Source of the DNA: Candidatus Aquidulcis sp.
GTDB taxonomy: Bacteria > Chloroflexota > Anaerolineae > Anaerolineales > E44-bin32
Direction of reading: 5' to 3'
DNA: 9,276 nt
Assembly: GCA_020723365.1 (NCBI GenBank)
Contig: DYJB01000047.1
Coordinates: 4,219 to 13,494 of the forward strand
Made by a program: the position numbers and the translations under genes. Under the pieces are notes generated by a model. The model was not told the DNA's origin and made no database searches. It worked only from the letters and a program-made list of their open reading frames with translations. This document shows, in pieces, positions 7,036 through 9,276 of this stretch. The stretch's first letter is position 1. Each line of letters begins with the position of its first letter.

Positions 7036-7048
7036 AAGGCGCCTTGTG
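7033..7048. promoter_or_regulatory. 16-bp perfect palindrome over the deaminase start codon
   Basis: CACAAGGCGCCTTGTG reads the same on both strands and includes the GTG start (7033-7035) and the AAGG that would serve as its ribosome site. As RNA it can fold into a 6-bp stem with a GCGC loop hiding both. It is either a protein operator or a translational switch; which one cannot be told from sequence. Confidence 0.5.
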
Positions 7049-7065
7049 GAGGAGGGATTTCCCCA

Positions 7066-7094
7066 ATTGTCTGACAACTTGCCCCGGAAATCAA
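7066..7094 (-). promoter_or_regulatory. Candidate sigma70-type promoter of the purine operon
   Basis: On the minus strand TTGATT (7089-7094) and GACAAT (7066-7071) are separated by 17 bp; each matches four of six consensus bases. The start of transcription would fall near 7058, leaving a leader of about 23 nt before the GTG at 7035. It lies just downstream of the folD terminator, where a new unit must begin. Confidence 0.5.
7067..7077. promoter_or_regulatory. Candidate GntR-family operator overlapping the -10
   Basis: TTGTCTGACAA is an inverted repeat with perfect 5-bp arms around one central base, and it fits the general GntR-family pattern TNGTNNNACNA. It overlaps the -10 hexamer of the candidate promoter, a position suited to repression by the GntR protein encoded two genes downstream. 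HutC-type sites usually have one more central base, so the match is to the wider family, not exactly to the subfamily. Confidence 0.5.
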
Positions 7095-7114
7095 GCCCCT
7101 GCCCGAAATCCAAA

Positions 7115-7136
7115 GGGCGGCCCTGATGGGCCGCCC
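7115..7136 (-). terminator. Intrinsic-type terminator after folD
   Basis: A perfect 9-bp GC stem, GGGCGGCCC and GGGCCGCCC, with a 4-nt loop lies 27 nt downstream of the folD stop. On the minus strand it is followed by TTTGGATTT, a short interrupted T-tract, so termination may be partial. On the plus strand no T-run follows. Confidence 0.7.
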
Positions 7137-7142
7137 CGGGAC

Positions 7143-7154
7143 AATGGATCCATT
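7143..7154. repeat. 12-bp perfect palindrome in folD 3' region
   Basis: AATGGATCCATT lies between the folD stop codon and its terminator hairpin. It could be a small RNA stem or a protein site; nothing else supports a role. Confidence 0.35.
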
Positions 7155-7162
7155 CGGTCTGA

Positions 7163-8038
7163 TTACTTGGCCGTCATCTGCGCCCCGCGCAGCGTGTTCT
7201 GCATCAGGCCCATGATCGTCATCGGTCCGACGCCGCCCGGCACCGGGGTGATGGCGCCGGCCACCTCAACGGCCTCATCGTAGGCCACGTCGCCCACCAG
7301 GCGGTAGCCCGATTTCTTGGTCGGGTCTTCCTTGCGGTTCGTGCCGACGTCGATCACGTAGGCGCCCGGCTTGATCCAGTCGCCGCGGATCATCTCGGCC
7401 TTGCCGATGGCGGCGATGACGATATCGGCCTGGCGCACGACCCCTGCCAGGTCCTTGGTGCGCGAATGGCAGATGGTCACCGTGGCGTCTTCCTTCACCA
7501 GCAGCAGCGCCGCCGGCATCCCGACGATGTTCGAGCGGCCGACGACGACCGCATTGGCCCCCGAGAGCTTGGCGCCGGCCTTCTTGAGCAGGATGATGCA
7601 GCCGGCGGGCGTGCACGGGACAAACATCGGCTCCCGGCCCTTCTGCGCCAGGCGGCCGATGTTGATCGGGTGGAAGCCGTCCACGTCCTTCTCGATGCTG
7701 ATGGCGCGCAGGACGGCCTCCTCATCCAGCCCGGAGGGCAGCGGAAGTTGGACCAGGATGCCGTGCACTTTCGGATCGGCGTTCAGCGTCTTGACGAGCC
7801 CTTCGACTTCCTGCTGCGAGGCGGTGGCGGGCAGCTCGTGCCCGAACGACTCGATCCCCAGCTCAGCGCACATCTTGCGCTTCATCCCGACGTACGTGTG
7901 CGAGGCCGGGTTCTCCCCCACCAGGACGGTGGCCAACCCGGGCTTGATGCCGCCGGCGGCGAGTTTCTTGACGCCCTCGGCGATCTCGGCCTTCATCTCG
8001 TCGGCGATCACTTTCCCATCGATGATCTTGGCTGTCAT
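7163..8038 (-). CDS. folD: Bifunctional methylenetetrahydrofolate dehydrogenase / methenyltetrahydrofolate cyclohydrolase
   Basis: FolD interconverts 5,10-methylene-, 5,10-methenyl- and 10-formyl-tetrahydrofolate in the cytoplasm using NADP(H). At 291 residues it is full length. The catalytic tyrosine and lysine are Y49 and K53 in HTYVGMKRK, followed by GILVQLPLP (93-101, with Q97), KDVDGFHP (117-124, with D120), PCTPAG (141-146), the nucleotide-binding GRSNIVGMP (167-175) and the C-terminal PVPGGVGPMT (265-274). All active-site residues are present. The ATG at 8038 has GGGAG about seven bases upstream. A terminator follows, so it is probably its own transcription unit with the candidate promoter at 8127-8156. 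Being next to purine-degrading genes may be chance or may reflect handling of formimino/methenyl-folate released from the purine ring. Confidence 0.97.
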   Translation of the reverse strand: MTAKIIDGKVIADEMKAEIAEGVKKLAAGGIKPGLATVLVGENPASHTYVGMKRKMCAELGIESFGHELPATASQQEVEGLVKTLNADPKVHGILVQLPLPSGLDEEAVLRAISIEKDVDGFHPINIGRLAQKGREPMFVPCTPAGCIILLKKAGAKLSGANAVVVGRSNIVGMPAALLLVKEDATVTICHSRTKDLAGVVRQADIVIAAIGKAEMIRGDWIKPGAYVIDVGTNRKEDPTKKSGYRLVGDVAYDEAVEVAGAITPVPGGVGPMTIMGLMQNTLRGAQMTAK

Positions 8039-8071
8039 GCTTGTCTCCCGCCCCTGTGGCTTGGTTGGATT

Positions 8072-8100
8072 CCCGGCCCCGGACGCGTCCGGCTGCCGGG
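8072..8100 (-). promoter_or_regulatory. Extended GC-rich hairpin in the folD leader
   Basis: A 14-bp perfect palindrome, CCGGACGCGTCCGG (8079-8092), is flanked by a second pair of complementary arms, CCCGGC (8072-8077) and GCCGGG (8095-8100), giving a stem of about 13 bp with a small bulge. If transcription starts near 8120 it lies in the 5' leader, about 35 nt before the folD start. It does not match any riboswitch I know. Confidence 0.5.
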
Positions 8101-8126
8101 GTTGGATGGCCTCGTGCTCTCCTGGG

Positions 8127-8156
8127 ATTATCCGCCAGGCGCCATTCGGCCGCCAA
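8127..8156 (-). promoter_or_regulatory. Candidate sigma70-type promoter of folD
   Basis: On the minus strand TTGGCG (8151-8156, four of six consensus bases) and GATAAT (8127-8132, five of six) are separated by 18 bp. The RNA would start near 8120, about 80 nt before folD, in the 197-bp gap after the PD40 gene. Confidence 0.45.
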
Positions 8157-8235
8157 GGATATCTCTCACGGGCGGCCTGGATACCCTTCCTATTACCGGT
8201 CGGCTGGGGGGAGCGAAGAATGGTGCGTGGTGGGC

Positions 8236-9276
8236 CTAAGGCCGCCAGGCCGGGTCGAAGTCCAGCCCGGGGTCGCTGGTGAGCAGGCCGTAGTTCGTGC
8301 AGCTCGACGTCATCACGCCGATCTCGTGGTTGACCCCATCCGGCCAGGTCTCAAAGACCAGCCAGCGGTCGTCGGGCGACCACTTCGGGGTGGACATGGG
8401 CTGCGTCGCGAGCGGCCCTTCGGGGCAGATGCGCACCCCGCCCCCGCCGCGTGCATCAAAGGCCAGCGCCACGAGTCGGGGGATGCCACCGATCTTCCGT
8501 TCAAAGACGATCGTCTTCCCATCGTGCGACCAGTCGGGGTGCATCTCGGAAGCCGGGCCCCGCGAGAACGCCAGGGCGTTGCTTCCGAATTCCGGCAGGA
8601 TCCAAAGCTCACCCTGCCCGGAGCGCTCGGAGACGAACACCAGCTGGGTTCCGGTCGGCGCCCAGGCCGGCTGCAGGTCGCGGGCCGAACCCTCGGTCAG
8701 CTTCTTGACGTCGGTCCCCAGCGGGCTGATGAGGTACAGGTGGGGTACGCTGGCATTGTCGCGCAGGCTGGCGTAGGCGATGTTGGCGCCGTCCGGCGAC
8801 CAGGCCGGGTCGAAGTCACCGCCCGGGAGCGTGGGCAGCGGCGTCAGCCCGCTGCCGTCGGCCTCGATCAACCACAGGCCGGCGCCCGGGTAGCGGTCCT
8901 GGTCACCGCGGCAGGGCGAGGTGAAGACGAGCTGCTGACCGTCGGGCGACCATGCCGGCTGGCAGGCGCCATCCGTCATTGTCGTCAGCTGTCGAACACC
9001 GGTGCCGTCGACATTCGCCAAGAAGATCTGCGGCAGGCCGGCGCGGGTCGAGGCGAATGCCACCTGTCCGATTCCTCCACCCATCGGCGTCGGGCCGGAG
9101 GCCGGGACGGTGAGCGTGGCGCCCACATCCGGTGAAGGGCTGGCCGCCGCAGCCGTCGCCGGCGCGAGCGTATCCGTCGGTGCCGGGATGGCGAGCGTGT
9201 CTGTCGGCACGGCTGCTACGCCCGGGACGGTGGCGGCGGCCGATGGTGTCGGCAGGGCTTCCGGTCCGCCATCCGA
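8236..9276 (-). CDS. PD40/TolB-like beta-propeller protein, N-terminus outside window
   Basis: 346 residues are visible and the frame is open to the right edge, so the gene begins beyond 9276. The first 65 or so residues are low-complexity Pro/Thr/Ala/Ser sequence with PTDTLA twice, typical of a linker after a membrane anchor, signal peptide or kinase domain. The rest is a run of PD40 (WD40-like TolB) repeats, each with a PAWSPDG-like motif: near residues 107, 157, 203, 247 and 297, and a last partial PAWRP at the extreme C-terminus. That makes a six-bladed propeller whose last blade is closed by both ends. Four cysteines suggest an extracytoplasmic location. Such domains bind ligands or partner proteins; no enzyme residues are seen. 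There is no clear link to the purine genes: a 197-bp gap and a separate promoter follow. The in-frame GTG at 9210 is not a convincing start because the linker continues upstream of it. Confidence 0.85.
   Translation of the reverse strand, partial: SDGGPEALPTPSAAATVPGVAAVPTDTLAIPAPTDTLAPATAAAASPSPDVGATLTVPASGPTPMGGGIGQVAFASTRAGLPQIFLANVDGTGVRQLTTMTDGACQPAWSPDGQQLVFTSPCRGDQDRYPGAGLWLIEADGSGLTPLPTLPGGDFDPAWSPDGANIAYASLRDNASVPHLYLISPLGTDVKKLTEGSARDLQPAWAPTGTQLVFVSERSGQGELWILPEFGSNALAFSRGPASEMHPDWSHDGKTIVFERKIGGIPRLVALAFDARGGGGVRICPEGPLATQPMSTPKWSPDDRWLVFETWPDGVNHEIGVMTSSCTNYGLLTSDPGLDFDPAWRP

Noticed and set aside
7036..7113. 26-residue N-terminal extension of the deaminase from a TTG at 7113
   Set aside because: The TTG abuts the terminator hairpin, has no ribosome site, and the extension lacks family character; it would cover the promoter and operator. 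GTG at 7035 places the start right before the first beta strand.
8039..8160. ZTP (pfl) or tetrahydrofolate riboswitch ahead of folD
   Set aside because: Both classes can precede folate or purine genes, but I could not find their conserved core sequences; only a generic GC-rich hairpin is visible.
8148..8177. Terminator of the PD40 gene (GGCCGCC / GGCGGCC arms)
   Set aside because: The stem is only 7 bp with a 16-nt loop and no T-tract, and it overlaps the candidate folD promoter.
9208..9210. GTG as start of the PD40 protein
   Set aside because: The same low-complexity Pro/Ala/Thr sequence continues in frame to the window edge with no stop and no ribosome site before the GTG.

Overview
The window is GC-rich, and every gene I can support lies on the minus strand, so transcription runs from high to low coordinates. 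In that order the genes are: a PD40/TolB-like beta-propeller protein (5' end outside the window), folD, an 8-oxoguanine/guanine-type deaminase, an adenine deaminase, a GntR/HutC regulator, an aspartate-carbamoyltransferase-like protein, a YgeW-like (knotted) carbamoyltransferase, and a carbamate kinase whose 3' end is cut by the left edge. GC bias, GTG/TTG starts, a Pro/Thr/Ala-rich linker before a PD40 propeller and heptameric intergenic repeats would fit an environmental bacterium such as a Chloroflexota (Anaerolineae-type) lineage. That assignment is a guess; no marker gene is present.

Region 1-7113 reads as one catabolic unit. The two deaminases would convert aminopurines (adenine, and guanine or 8-oxoguanine) to oxopurines. 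Downstream come two carbamoyltransferase paralogues that keep the carbamoyl-phosphate site but have lost the usual ornithine or aspartate binding residues, followed by carbamate kinase. In catabolic systems of this shape a ureido intermediate is phosphorolysed by a transcarbamylase to carbamoyl phosphate, and carbamate kinase recovers ATP. Similarity to E. coli YgeW, which sits in an anaerobic purine/urate cluster with a carbamate kinase, supports reading this as energy-conserving purine or ureide degradation rather than arginine or pyrimidine metabolism. The GntR/HutC gene overlaps the adenine deaminase gene by 8 bp and probably regulates the unit.

Between folD and the first deaminase there is a strong hairpin (folD terminator), a sigma70-like promoter whose -10 overlaps an 11-bp GntR-style operator (TTGTCTGACAA), and a 16-bp perfect palindrome covering the GTG start. 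FolD forms a separate transcription unit with its own candidate promoter and a GC-rich leader hairpin. It may also serve the pathway, because purine ring breakdown can deliver one-carbon units to tetrahydrofolate.

The two longest intergenic gaps of the cluster (794-909 and 1891-2030) carry arrays of degenerate heptamers. One is a nine-unit CTAGCNN array; the other gap holds two arrays, TCAGC-type and GCTGA-type, facing each other as an inverted pair. No RNA genes, insertion sequences or CRISPR arrays were seen. No gene-free stretch exceeds 300 bases.
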